Shown piece by piece: positions 32,798-40,853 of a DNA stretch of 64,000 nt. The DNA is from Fimbriimonadales bacterium (GTDB taxonomy: Bacteria > Armatimonadota > Fimbriimonadia > Fimbriimonadales > GBS-DC). The stretch's first letter is position 1; every line of letters starts with the position of its first letter. A model generated the notes under the pieces. It did not search any database. It was not told the origin of the DNA and saw only the letters and a program-made list of their open reading frames with translations. The position numbers were made by a program, and so were the translations under genes. Where the stretch lies: the NCBI GenBank assembly GCA_025061985.1, contig JANXAW010000030.1, positions 1 through 64,000 on the forward strand, read 5' to 3'.

Positions 32798-34704
32798 GAC
32801 TTAGCGACGCCTCCTCGGAGGGTAGAGTACCTTTTTGCCAGCTTGCCCGTGGCTAACTCCATTAGCATCGTGCGCGCGGCATCGGCTTGCTCTTTCTCGC
32901 ATAGCTCCAGCAGCACGCTAAGCTGCTCTTGGAGCCAGTCCCACGGGGGCACTTCGGGCGAGCGCACGCGCCGAATCTTAGGATGGGGGGTCTCTTCCAG
33001 CTGTTCAGTGTCGTAGCATAGCTGTTCGTGCAACTTTTCGCCGGGACGCACGCCTGTGAACACAATCTGGATGTCTTGACCGGGCACTAGCCCGTAGAGG
33101 CGAATGAGGTCGTGGGCAAGGTCTACAATGCGAATCGGTTCTCCCATATCGAGGATGTAAATATCGCCGTGGCTGCTAAACGACCCAACTCGCAAGATGA
33201 GGTGGACGGCTTCGTTGACGCTCATAAAATAGCGCTGCATCTCTGGGTGGGTGATACGCACTGGTCCGCCCTGCTCGATTTGCGCTTGGAGCGTGGGGAT
33301 TAGGCTACCGCGACTGCCTAGTACGTTGCCAAATCGGACGATTGCGAACTCGGTATCGCTTTCGCGGGCAAGGGAGCTTACGATAATCTCACCTACACGC
33401 TTGGTTGCCCCCATTACGCTCACGGGATCAACGGCTTTATCGGTGGAAATGTAAACGAATCGGCGCACCTTGTGCCGATGCGCTGTTTCTGCCATCACCC
33501 ACGTGCCTAAGACGTTGTTTTTGATGGCTTCGACTAGGTTTGCTTCCATCAAGGGAACATGCTTGTGCGCCGCGGCGTGGAATACCAGGGTGGGCTGTTC
33601 CTTGCGGAACACGGCTTCAATGCGGGTGGCGTCGCGCACGTCGGCGATGATGCATTCGGGTTCGTAGTCGTAGCGCGTGCGCAGCTCTTGTTCGATTTGG
33701 TAGATGCTGTTTTCCCCTTTGCCCAGGAGGATAAGGCGTGCGGGTCCGAAGTCTGCGATTTGGCGTGCTAGTTCGCTTCCGATGGAGCCGCCCGCGCCAG
33801 TAATCAAAACGCGCTCGCCTGCGATGTATTCTGCTACGGGGCGCAGGTCGAACTGCACAGGAGCACGGCGCAGCAAATCTTCGATGTTGATTTCGCGGAT
33901 GCGCGCGAGTTTGAAATTTCCGTTGAGAGGTTGGAGCGAGGGCACGATTTGCACGCGCGTGTTGGTCGGTCGGCAGAGGTTATACACGCGCCGAACGAGG
34001 TTGCCATCCGCAGAGGCGTCGGCGATAATCACATCGTGAATGCCATGCTCAGCGATGAGGCGCGGGATGTCTTCGATGGTGCCTAACCAGGGGTAGCCGT
34101 GGATTCGAAGCGATTGCTTGTTTAGGTCATTGTCTACAAAGCCCACCACACGCACTTCGGCGTGGTGATTGCGCTGGATCTCGCGCATCACCACTTCCCC
34201 CATGTCGCCCCCGCCCACGATGAGGGCGCGTCGTCGGGGCGACTGATGACGAGAGTAGGCGATGTACCAATCGTACATCCGGCGCCATAGGCGCGGTGCT
34301 GACACCATTGTAGTTGCCAGAAAGCCAAACAGCACCCACTCCGCCGAAGAAAATGGGCGTTTTGCCCAGTGTGCAAATGCCAATAGCCCAATCAGGCACA
34401 GCACGCTTAGCCCTATACCTACCTTCAGCAAGTGAAACAGCTCCGTGATTCCTGCGTAGCGGCTGTGCACTCGATACAGCCCGTAGCAAAAGAGGGCGCA
34501 AACGCCAGCGACAGAAAGCAATGGGGCACACCACTGAAGCAAAAGCACATCTTGCGCCGTGTAGCGGAAGTCACGCACTAAGCCTACACTTAGTACCAAA
34601 GCGGTGGAGAGCAAAAGCACATCAGTTGCTACCGCTCGCAAGAGCGTTGCCCAGCGCTGCGGAGGTACTTGGCGCAGCCACTCCCACCGGCTTTTGTTTT
34701 GCAA
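32794..34704 (-). CDS. CapD/FlaA1/WbpM-type membrane NDP-sugar 4,6-dehydratase/epimerase
   Basis: The 636-residue protein has four N-terminal membrane helices (about 15-120), a CoA-binding-like domain (RALIVGGGDMGEVVM) and an SDR domain with NAD site VLITGAGGSIGSELARQ (about 300), YISTDKAVDPVSVMGATKR and GEKLHE. Such enzymes make 4,6-dehydrated or epimerised UDP-sugars for O-antigen, capsule or glycoprotein glycans at the inner membrane. The start is TTG at 34704, preceded by GGAGGGAG. In this family the catalytic Tyr is replaced (SVMGATK), as expected for WbpM-like 4,6-dehydratases. It heads an operon with the Wzi-like gene. Confidence 0.88.
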   Translation of the reverse strand: MQNKSRWEWLRQVPPQRWATLLRAVATDVLLLSTALVLSVGLVRDFRYTAQDVLLLQWCAPLLSVAGVCALFCYGLYRVHSRYAGITELFHLLKVGIGLSVLCLIGLLAFAHWAKRPFSSAEWVLFGFLATTMVSAPRLWRRMYDWYIAYSRHQSPRRRALIVGGGDMGEVVMREIQRNHHAEVRVVGFVDNDLNKQSLRIHGYPWLGTIEDIPRLIAEHGIHDVIIADASADGNLVRRVYNLCRPTNTRVQIVPSLQPLNGNFKLARIREINIEDLLRRAPVQFDLRPVAEYIAGERVLITGAGGSIGSELARQIADFGPARLILLGKGENSIYQIEQELRTRYDYEPECIIADVRDATRIEAVFRKEQPTLVFHAAAHKHVPLMEANLVEAIKNNVLGTWVMAETAHRHKVRRFVYISTDKAVDPVSVMGATKRVGEIIVSSLARESDTEFAIVRFGNVLGSRGSLIPTLQAQIEQGGPVRITHPEMQRYFMSVNEAVHLILRVGSFSSHGDIYILDMGEPIRIVDLAHDLIRLYGLVPGQDIQIVFTGVRPGEKLHEQLCYDTEQLEETPHPKIRRVRSPEVPPWDWLQEQLSVLLELCEKEQADAARTMLMELATGKLAKRYSTLRGGVAKS

Positions 34705-34756
34705 GGTCTCCCTCCGTAGATGTGCGTGCTCCTATTAGCCTACCCCTTGCTCCGCA

Positions 34757-34762
34757 ATTATA
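34757..34762 (-). promoter_or_regulatory. -10 box (GGTATAAT) of the capD-like operon
   Basis: TATAAT preceded by GG on the minus strand, about 50 bases before the TTG start at 34704. Confidence 0.6.
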
Positions 34763-34830
34763 CCTAACCCCCTTAGGCCTATCAACCCCCACCACTGCTG
34801 TTTTCTTGCTTGTGCTTGCTCGCCGTAGGG

Positions 34831-34836
34831 TATAAT
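34831..34836 (+). promoter_or_regulatory. -10 box (GGTATAAT) of tRNA-Ser(GGA)
   Basis: TATAAT preceded by GG, 10 bases before the first base of the tRNA. Confidence 0.65.
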
Positions 34837-34846
34837 TTTGATGCGT

Positions 34847-34939
34847 GGAGCGGTGCCCGAGTGGCTGAAGGGACACGACTGGAAATCGTGTAGGCTCCGA
34901 TGAGGGGTCTCGTGGGTTCGAATCCCACCCGCTCCGCCA
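34847..34939 (+). tRNA. tRNA-Ser, anticodon GGA
   Basis: The class II tRNA of 93 bases has acceptor arms GGAGCGG and CCGCTCC, D-loop GTGGCTGA, anticodon stem CACGA/TCGTG with loop CTGGAAA, a long variable arm, T-loop TTCGAAT and encoded CCA. It reads UCC and UCU codons. Confidence 0.97.
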
Positions 34940-34974
34940 TAAGGCTTTGCTTATTAGGTGCTCAGGAGTGCCCT

Positions 34975-36060
34975 ATGAAAGGAGCGCAGCGAGTCTGGCT
35001 TGTGGTGGGGTTGGCGCTGCTGGTGCCCCTTGCGCTTGCCACCGAAGTTCGGATTGTCAGCTGGAACATTGCGCGTGCGGTTGGCGCGAACAACCCCCGA
35101 AGTGGCCAAGCCCCGTTTGTAGCCAAAACGCTCAACTACCTCCGCCCTGATATCATCGTGCTGCAGGAAGTTGGTGGCGATACGCGCGTCAGTTGGAACG
35201 CTTTCGCTCAGGAAGCGGCATTAGACGCTTTCGTGCGCAATAACCTCACTTACTTAGGCACAAATCCTCAGCGCAACCGCGATTACTACCTGTATGTGAA
35301 CCGCCTAAGCGATGGTTGGGTGAGCAACGCGATTATCAGTCTCTACCCGTTCCGCACCATTACGGATGTAAGCATTGGGGCGCCCTATCGGGGGCTAACT
35401 ATCGGGCTGATTGATGTGCCAGGCACAAATGGGCTGGGCGTGTTTGGAGTGCACTTTGATTCAGGGGGCGACGACGGGAGCAGTGCGCGTCGCCAAACGA
35501 ACGCGGAAAACACGCGCAACCAAGTGCGCAATTGGCGTCTTCGCAATCGGAACTCCGCCTATGTGCTGGGAGGCGATTTGAATGAGAACGAAGACCCCGA
35601 CCTAAACCCCGTTCGAGCCATCAACTCCACTCTGCCTGATGGGCGGCTGTATGCTCCGATTAGCACGGTAATGTCTGCGCGTTTGCGGGATCCTGTGCCA
35701 GTGGATGCCTTAGGGGGTAAGCGCACGTGGCGTGTGGCAGACACGAACTCAGCGTTGCGCCATCGATTTGACTATCTGTTGGTATCGCCGACTGAACCTG
35801 GGCGCGATCGGATTGTGGTGCTGGAAGCGTCTCTATTCAATACGCGCCGCTTTCCTGCGGGGCAGCTGCCTCCCGGCTTTGCGATCACAGATAGCCAGAA
35901 CGCCTCTGACCACACGGCGGTGTTTCTGCATGTGCGCATTGATAGGTGGCGAAGCCTGCCAGGGGGCGGGGGCGAATGGGTGCCCGAGCCTGGCACACTG
36001 CTGATCTTAGTGGTGTTTACAGGCGGTGCGCTTTACTGGCGTCGCTCTTGGGCGCGCTAA
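34975..36060 (+). CDS. Exported endonuclease/exonuclease/phosphatase-family protein with PEP-CTERM tail
   Basis: The 361-residue protein has a signal peptide (VWLVVGLALLVPLALA), an EEP domain (IVSWNIA, IIVLQEVGGD, GGDLNENEDPD, ASDHTAVF: DNase I-like metal and catalytic residues), and a C-terminal PEP-CTERM signal: VPEPGT, a 15-residue hydrophobic helix and the basic end WRRSWAR. PEP-CTERM proteins are cut by an exosortase and attached to the surface or released. EEP enzymes cleave phosphodiesters in nucleic acids or phospholipids. The start is 35 bases after tRNA-Ser(GGA), with AGGAG as ribosome binding site. It overlaps the convergent aminotransferase by 4 bases. Confidence 0.85.
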   Translation: MKGAQRVWLVVGLALLVPLALATEVRIVSWNIARAVGANNPRSGQAPFVAKTLNYLRPDIIVLQEVGGDTRVSWNAFAQEAALDAFVRNNLTYLGTNPQRNRDYYLYVNRLSDGWVSNAIISLYPFRTITDVSIGAPYRGLTIGLIDVPGTNGLGVFGVHFDSGGDDGSSARRQTNAENTRNQVRNWRLRNRNSAYVLGGDLNENEDPDLNPVRAINSTLPDGRLYAPISTVMSARLRDPVPVDALGGKRTWRVADTNSALRHRFDYLLVSPTEPGRDRIVVLEASLFNTRRFPAGQLPPGFAITDSQNASDHTAVFLHVRIDRWRSLPGGGGEWVPEPGTLLILVVFTGGALYWRRSWAR

Positions 36061-37331
36061 GCAAGCACTGCTTGTACCAGCTCGCGAGCAACCGCTACCG
36101 ACTCGGCGAACACTTGCAGCGCGAACTCGGCATCGCGTTCGGTGATAATCAGGGGCGGCTCCATGCGAATGACCTTGGGGTTGTTCAGGGTGTAGGCAGC
36201 GATCACGCCCCGCTGGATCATGTTGGTGATGGTCAGCTCGCCGTAGTCGGCTTCGTGGAACTCCACGCCGATCATTAGCCCGCGCCCGCGTACTTCTTGG
36301 ATGAAGTCGGGGTACTCGGCTTGCACTTGGCGCAGCCCGTGCAGTAGTTTCGCGCCGATGTGTCGAGCGTTCTCTACCAGCCCCTCCTGCTCAATAACCT
36401 CTAGTGCTGCCAGTCCCGCCGCACATGCCAGCTCGTTGCCTCCGAAGGTGCTGGTGTGCAGCAGGGGGTTCTCGCCGAACATCTCTTCCCACAGCTTAGG
36501 TGTTGCCGAGAAGGAGCCGATGGGCATTACGCCTCCGCCTAGCGACTTAGCTAAGGTCACGACATCGGGCTGCACGCCCGAATGCTCCACGCCCCAGAGC
36601 TTGCCAGTGCGCCCCAAGCCGGTTTGCACCTCATCCACAATCAGCACGGCGTTGTAGCGGTCGCATAGTTCACGCAAGCGTGGGAGGTAGTCGTCGGGGG
36701 GCACGCGAATCCCGCCCTCGCCCTGAATAGGCTCTACGATGACGGCTGCGGTATGTTCATCGAGGTGAGCAGCCACGGCGTCGGCGTCGCCGTATGGCAC
36801 GTGCACAAACCCAGGCAGCAGAGGCTCAAACGGCTTGCGGTAGACCTCGCGCCCGCTGGCAGAGAGACTGCCCAGTGTTTTGCCGTGATAGCTGCCAATG
36901 GTACTGATTATTTTCACGCGCCCAGTGGCTTTGCGGGCAAGCTTGATGGCGCCTTCTACGGCTTCTGCGCCTGAGTTGCAGAAGAAGGTGCATTCAATCG
37001 CGCCAGGCAGAAGCTGCGCAAGCTTCTCAGCCAACTTCGCTTGAGGGGCATTGAACATGATTTTGCTGGGCATCGGCATCAGGTCCAGTTGGCGTTTGAC
37101 GGCTTCCACCACTTTGGGGTGGCGGTGCCCCAGTGCGAACATCCCATAACCGCCCAGGAAGTCCAAAAACTTGCGCCCCTGTGCATCCCAGATGTATGCG
37201 CCTTCGGCGTACCATTCCACGCCCAGCCCCGCAAAACGCAAAACCTTCGCCAAGCCGGGGTTGAGGTAGCGCTCGGTAAGTTCGGCGATTGTTTCCGTGA
37301 AGGCTTCAGGATTTTCAGGGAAAGGCACCAT
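36057..37331 (-). CDS. Class III aminotransferase (acetylornithine/putrescine type)
   Basis: The 424-residue fold-type I PLP aminotransferase has FLGGYGMFALGHRHP, CNSGAEAVEGAIKLARKATGR (about 110-130), EPIQGEGG, VDEVQTGLGRTG and the PLP lysine in TLAKSLGGGVMP near residue 264. It moves an amino group from an omega-amine (acetylornithine, ornithine, putrescine or 4-aminobutyrate) to 2-oxoglutarate. Which one is open; the length and DFLGGYG motif are closest to putrescine/ornithine aminotransferases. ATG at 37331 is chosen because GAGGTGG lies just upstream; a GTG four codons earlier is possible. A TATAAT box lies at 37355-37360. Confidence 0.85.
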   Translation of the reverse strand: MVPFPENPEAFTETIAELTERYLNPGLAKVLRFAGLGVEWYAEGAYIWDAQGRKFLDFLGGYGMFALGHRHPKVVEAVKRQLDLMPMPSKIMFNAPQAKLAEKLAQLLPGAIECTFFCNSGAEAVEGAIKLARKATGRVKIISTIGSYHGKTLGSLSASGREVYRKPFEPLLPGFVHVPYGDADAVAAHLDEHTAAVIVEPIQGEGGIRVPPDDYLPRLRELCDRYNAVLIVDEVQTGLGRTGKLWGVEHSGVQPDVVTLAKSLGGGVMPIGSFSATPKLWEEMFGENPLLHTSTFGGNELACAAGLAALEVIEQEGLVENARHIGAKLLHGLRQVQAEYPDFIQEVRGRGLMIGVEFHEADYGELTITNMIQRGVIAAYTLNNPKVIRMEPPLIITERDAEFALQVFAESVAVARELVQAVLA

Positions 37332-37354
37332 TGCTTTTTCCACCTCGTTGGGGG

Positions 37355-37360
37355 ATTATA
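37355..37360 (-). promoter_or_regulatory. -10 box (GGTATAAT) of the aminotransferase gene
   Basis: TATAAT preceded by GG on the minus strand; a 23-base stretch with GAGGTGG separates it from ATG 37331. Confidence 0.6.
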
Positions 37361-37412
37361 CCTGCTCGTGGGGGCATCGGCATCTGATAAAAACTTCGCG
37401 CAGGGGTCTACA

Positions 37413-37436
37413 AAGGGCGCGGGAACCGCGCCCCTT
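37413..37436. repeat. Intergenic GC hairpin repeat
   Basis: AAGGGCGCGG-GAA-CCGCGCCCCTT forms a stem of about 10 pairs. A sister copy, GGGCGCGG-CAAA-CCGCGCCC, is at 48112-48131. The rest of 37361-37492 shows nothing recognisable. Confidence 0.5.
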
Positions 37437-37492
37437 CGTGGGTTGGGCGTCTCGCTCGGACGTTGTAGGGGACGGCGTTTTGCTTTCTGCGT

Positions 37493-39484
37493 TTAGCGCA
37501 CGATGCTGCCGCTGGGCACTTCGCGGTCGGGATGTAGCAGCACCGCCTTGCCATCTACATCGGCTGCCAGCATCATCCCTTCGGAGACGACCCCTCGTAT
37601 TAGCGCGGGTTGTAAGTTCACTAACACAGGGATCTGCTTGCCGATGAGCTGCTCAGGCGTATACTCCTCGGCGATCCCCGCCACGATGACGCGCTCTTCG
37701 CCGCCCACATCCAGCGTGAGCTTGAGCAACTTGGTAGATTTGGGCACTCGCTCGGCAGCCTTGATGGTGGCAATGCGGATTTGCAATCGCTTGAACTCCT
37801 CGATGGTGATAAGGTCTTGCATAGCCGTGGGTTTGGGTTCTGTGGTAGTTGTTGCTTCGGGTTGCCCTGCTGGCGAAGCGGGGGTTGCCGTCGCTGCGGG
37901 TTGAGCCGCTGGCGTAGCTGGGGTAGCGGCGGAGGGTTTCGCCTGCAGGCGCGGGAAGATGGGCACTGGCTCTTGTAGGGGGTGTCCTGCTGGGAAAGCG
38001 TCTGCTACTACAGCCTCATCCCAGCGGGGTACTTCGGATAGGTTCAGCTGGCGCGCGATTTCGCGCGCTACTTGGGGCATTACAGGTTCCACCAGCACGC
38101 TTAGGGTGCGCGCGGCGATTAGCCCTGCGTACAGCACTTGCCCTGCCCGCTCGGTGTTGCCTTGTCGCGCCAGTGTCCAAGGCGCCTGCTCGTCATAGTA
38201 GCGGTTTACGGCGCTAATGATTTGCCATGCTTCGCGCAAGCCGCGCGGGAAGTCTACTGCCTCATACGCTTCAGTGGTGCGGGCAACTTGCTGGGCAAAT
38301 AGGTCGGCAAGCCCTGCGTCTAGTCGCGCCCCTGCGGGCACGCGCCCATCAAAGTAACGGTGCATCATCGATAGCGTGCGATGCAGCATGTTGCCCAAGT
38401 CGTTGGCTAAGTCGCCGTTGTAGCGCGTTTCTACGCCTTCCAAGCTGAACTCGGCATCGGAGTCGGTGGGCATTTCGCGAAGCACGTAGTAGCGGAAGGC
38501 GTCTATCGCATAGGGCAGGGCGCATCCTGAAGCGTCGGCTAAAGCTTGCGCTACCTCCAGCGGCGCGTACACATTGCCAAGCGACTTAGACATCTTTTGC
38601 TTGTTCACAATCCACCAGCCGTGCCCGTAGAGGCGTTCGGGCAGGGGCAGGTTGAGTGCCATTAGCATCGCGGGCCAAATCGTAGCGTGGAAGCGCGGTA
38701 GGATGTCCTTGCCCATTAGCTGTAGGTCGGGGGGCCATGTGTCTAAGTACGCTTCGCCGCGCTCTAGCCAGCCTGTGGCGGTAAGGTAGTTCAGCAGGGC
38801 GTCGAACCACACATACACCACACCAGCTTCGGGGTCGTCGGGCACGGGCACGCCCCATTCTGCTCCCGAACGCGATACTGCCACATCTTGCAAGCCCTCT
38901 GCGAGGAAGCCTAAGGTCTCGTTGCGGCGCACTTCGGGCTCAATAAAGTGCGGATTTGCCAGAATGTGTTCGCGCAAACGCGACTCGTAGGCGGAGAGGC
39001 GGAAGTAGTAGCACTGCTCGTCGCGCCACTCCAGTGGTTTGCTGCAGTCAGGGCAGGTTTTTGCCTCGCCGATTTTGCTAGGCGCGAAAAAGGTTTCGCA
39101 GGAGATGCAATACCAGCCCTGATAGATGCCTTTGTAGATGTCGCCTTGTTCGCGCAGACGGCGGAATACTTCTGTCACCACGCGCTTGTGTCGCTCTTCG
39201 GTGGTGCGGATGAACACGTCGTACTCAATGTGCAACGCGCGCCATGTGCGCTCAAACACTTCCGCCATTTCGTCGACGAACTGTTGGGTGGGGATGCCCC
39301 GTTCTTGTGCGACGCGATGCACTTTGGGCGCGTTCTCGTCGGTGCCTGTCAAAAAGTAAACGGCGCGCCCGCGTCGTTTCTGGAATCGGGCACAGGCGTC
39401 TGCAACGAGAGTGGTTAGTGCTGTGCCGATATGGGGCACGCTGTTTACGTAGTAGATTGGCGTGGTGATATAGTATCGTTTCAT
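37493..39484 (-). CDS. metG: Methionyl-tRNA synthetase
   Basis: The 663-residue enzyme charges tRNA-Met. The class I HIGH box reads HIGT (residues 18-21, in TTPIYYVNSVPHIGTA), a zinc knuckle follows (CISCETF...CPDC), then the KMSKS motif (NKQKMSKSLGN), a helical anticodon domain, an Ala/Pro/Thr-rich linker (about 520-560) and a C-terminal tRNA-binding (Trbp111/EMAP-like) domain beginning EEFKRLQIRIATIK. The ATG at 39484 gives the standard MKRYYITTPIYYVN N terminus; a longer frame upstream is spurious. It is transcribed from one side of the palindromic promoter 39500-39520. Confidence 0.96.
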   Translation of the reverse strand: MKRYYITTPIYYVNSVPHIGTALTTLVADACARFQKRRGRAVYFLTGTDENAPKVHRVAQERGIPTQQFVDEMAEVFERTWRALHIEYDVFIRTTEERHKRVVTEVFRRLREQGDIYKGIYQGWYCISCETFFAPSKIGEAKTCPDCSKPLEWRDEQCYYFRLSAYESRLREHILANPHFIEPEVRRNETLGFLAEGLQDVAVSRSGAEWGVPVPDDPEAGVVYVWFDALLNYLTATGWLERGEAYLDTWPPDLQLMGKDILPRFHATIWPAMLMALNLPLPERLYGHGWWIVNKQKMSKSLGNVYAPLEVAQALADASGCALPYAIDAFRYYVLREMPTDSDAEFSLEGVETRYNGDLANDLGNMLHRTLSMMHRYFDGRVPAGARLDAGLADLFAQQVARTTEAYEAVDFPRGLREAWQIISAVNRYYDEQAPWTLARQGNTERAGQVLYAGLIAARTLSVLVEPVMPQVAREIARQLNLSEVPRWDEAVVADAFPAGHPLQEPVPIFPRLQAKPSAATPATPAAQPAATATPASPAGQPEATTTTEPKPTAMQDLITIEEFKRLQIRIATIKAAERVPKSTKLLKLTLDVGGEERVIVAGIAEEYTPEQLIGKQIPVLVNLQPALIRGVVSEGMMLAADVDGKAVLLHPDREVPSGSIVR

Positions 39485-39499
39485 GGCGCGTCGGCAGTA

Positions 39500-39520
39500 A
39501 GTGTACCTGACGGGTACACT
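39500..39520. promoter_or_regulatory. Palindromic divergent promoter of metG and the CcmA-like gene
   Basis: AGTGTACC (39500-39507) and GGTACACT (39513-39520) are perfect inverted copies separated by TGACG. Each arm carries GGTACACT read outward. The plus-strand ATG (39529) lies 8 bases after its box; the metG ATG (39484) lies 15 bases after its box. Confidence 0.65.
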
Positions 39521-39528
39521 GAGAATGG

Positions 39529-40140
39529 ATGTGGCGACTGGAGTGCGCGCGGCTGGGCAAGCGGTTTGGTGAACGCTGGATATTTCGAGGGTTGGAGTTG
39601 GCTTTGGAGACGGGTACGGTGCTGATTGTGCGGGGGGCAAACGGCACGGGCAAGACCACCTTGTTGCGCTTGATTGCGGGGTTGCTTGCGCCCACGGAGG
39701 GGACGGTTGTGCTACGGATGAACGGCAAGGCAGTTGCCGACCGCAGGCGTTACCTGGGATGGTGTGCTGCTGATGGTGCGTTGTACCGCGAGCTGACAGG
39801 GTATGAGCATTTGCGATGGTGGGCGCAGGTACGCGGTTTGCCTGCTGAGCCAGACTTGCTGCTTGCCCACTTGGAGCGGTTTGAGCTAGGATCGCGTGCG
39901 CACGAGCGGGTACGCGCCTATTCGGCGGGGATGCGTCAGCGCTTGCGCTTAGCGATTGCCACCTACGGCACGCCTCCCGTATTGCTGCTAGATGAAGCGG
40001 ATGCAGGGCTGGATGTTGCAGGGCTAAATCTGCTAAGGCGCACTATCGATGAGCAAGCCACTTGTGGAATCGTCTGTTTCGCCACCAACCGTGCCGAGCT
40101 TATCGGCTGGGGCAACCTTGCGCTCGAGCTGGGGGCGTGA
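39529..40140 (+). CDS. ABC transporter ATP-binding protein, CcmA-like (heme exporter A)
   Basis: The 203-residue ABC ATPase has Walker A RGANGTGKTTLLRLIAGLL (about 34-52), a signature written YSAGMRQRLRLA (variant of LSGGQ), Walker B VLLLDEADAGLD and a switch region. The short length and GLLAPTEGTV match CcmA, the ATPase that works with CcmB and CcmC in cytochrome c maturation. The next gene is CcmB-like, which supports this. The start is leaderless from the 39515 box. The D-loop Asp and switch His position (CFATNR) is altered, as is common in CcmA. Confidence 0.8.
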   Translation: MWRLECARLGKRFGERWIFRGLELALETGTVLIVRGANGTGKTTLLRLIAGLLAPTEGTVVLRMNGKAVADRRRYLGWCAADGALYRELTGYEHLRWWAQVRGLPAEPDLLLAHLERFELGSRAHERVRAYSAGMRQRLRLAIATYGTPPVLLLDEADAGLDVAGLNLLRRTIDEQATCGIVCFATNRAELIGWGNLALELGA

Positions 40141-40141
40141 G

Positions 40142-40783
40142 GTGGTGGCGATTTGGCGCAAGGACCTGGTGCAGGAGTGGCGCCTGCGGCAGGGCATTGT
40201 GGCGTCGCTGCTGATGGGGGTTGCCACGGTTGTGGGCGTAGGCTTTGCAGCGCTGGGACAAACGCTTTCTGCAGGGTTGCAGGCGGGGTTGTTTTGGGTG
40301 GCACTGCTGTTTGGGCTATTTCCCGCGTTGGCACGCGGGTTCATTGTGGAAGAGGAGACGGGTACAGCCGACTTGTTGCGGGTGGGCGCACGCCCTGTGA
40401 GTGTGTTTTGGGGCAAGTGGCTGTTCCACGCCACGCTTTACTTGCTGCTAAGCGCGGTGCTGGTGCCACTGTACGCTTTACTCGTGGCGCCCTTGAAGGG
40501 CAATCTGCTCAGTTGGCTGTTGTTGTGGCTGGGTGGTGGGTTTTGTCTAACTAGCGTGCTGACCTTATGCGGTGCGCTTACTGCCCAAGCCGCCACGCGG
40601 GGTGCTTTGCTGGCAGGGCTAAGCTTCCCGTTGCTATTGCCCCTCGTGCTCATCCTAATCGCGGGCACGCGCCAAGCATTAGAGGGGTCATTTCCTGCTG
40701 AGCCATTGCAGGGCATTTTCGGCTATGCGCTGGCGCTAAGCGCTGGCGGCGCGTGGGTGTTCGAGAGGGTCTGGCAGGAATAG
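40142..40783 (+). CDS. CcmB-like heme exporter membrane subunit
   Basis: The 213-residue integral membrane protein has six helices. The N terminus AIWRKDLVQEWRLRQG and the segment GFIVEEETGTADLLRVGARPVSVFWGKWLF are typical of CcmB, which partners CcmA. The start is placed at GTG 40142, one base after the ccmA-like stop; the frame is open further back to an ATG at 40049 inside the ATPase gene. CcmC and later maturation genes are not in the window. Confidence 0.75.
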   Translation: MVAIWRKDLVQEWRLRQGIVASLLMGVATVVGVGFAALGQTLSAGLQAGLFWVALLFGLFPALARGFIVEEETGTADLLRVGARPVSVFWGKWLFHATLYLLLSAVLVPLYALLVAPLKGNLLSWLLLWLGGGFCLTSVLTLCGALTAQAATRGALLAGLSFPLLLPLVLILIAGTRQALEGSFPAEPLQGIFGYALALSAGGAWVFERVWQE

Positions 40784-40853
40784 TTTTCCTTCCTAAGAAT
40801 CTTCTCAGTGGCAGGCTTCGATACTTGTGTGGGATCTTTTTGGAGGCTTGAGG

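Noticed and set aside
39485..39640. 52-residue extension of MetG
   Set aside because: It runs through the palindromic promoter and into the divergent ABC gene; MetG normally begins MKRYYITTPIYY.
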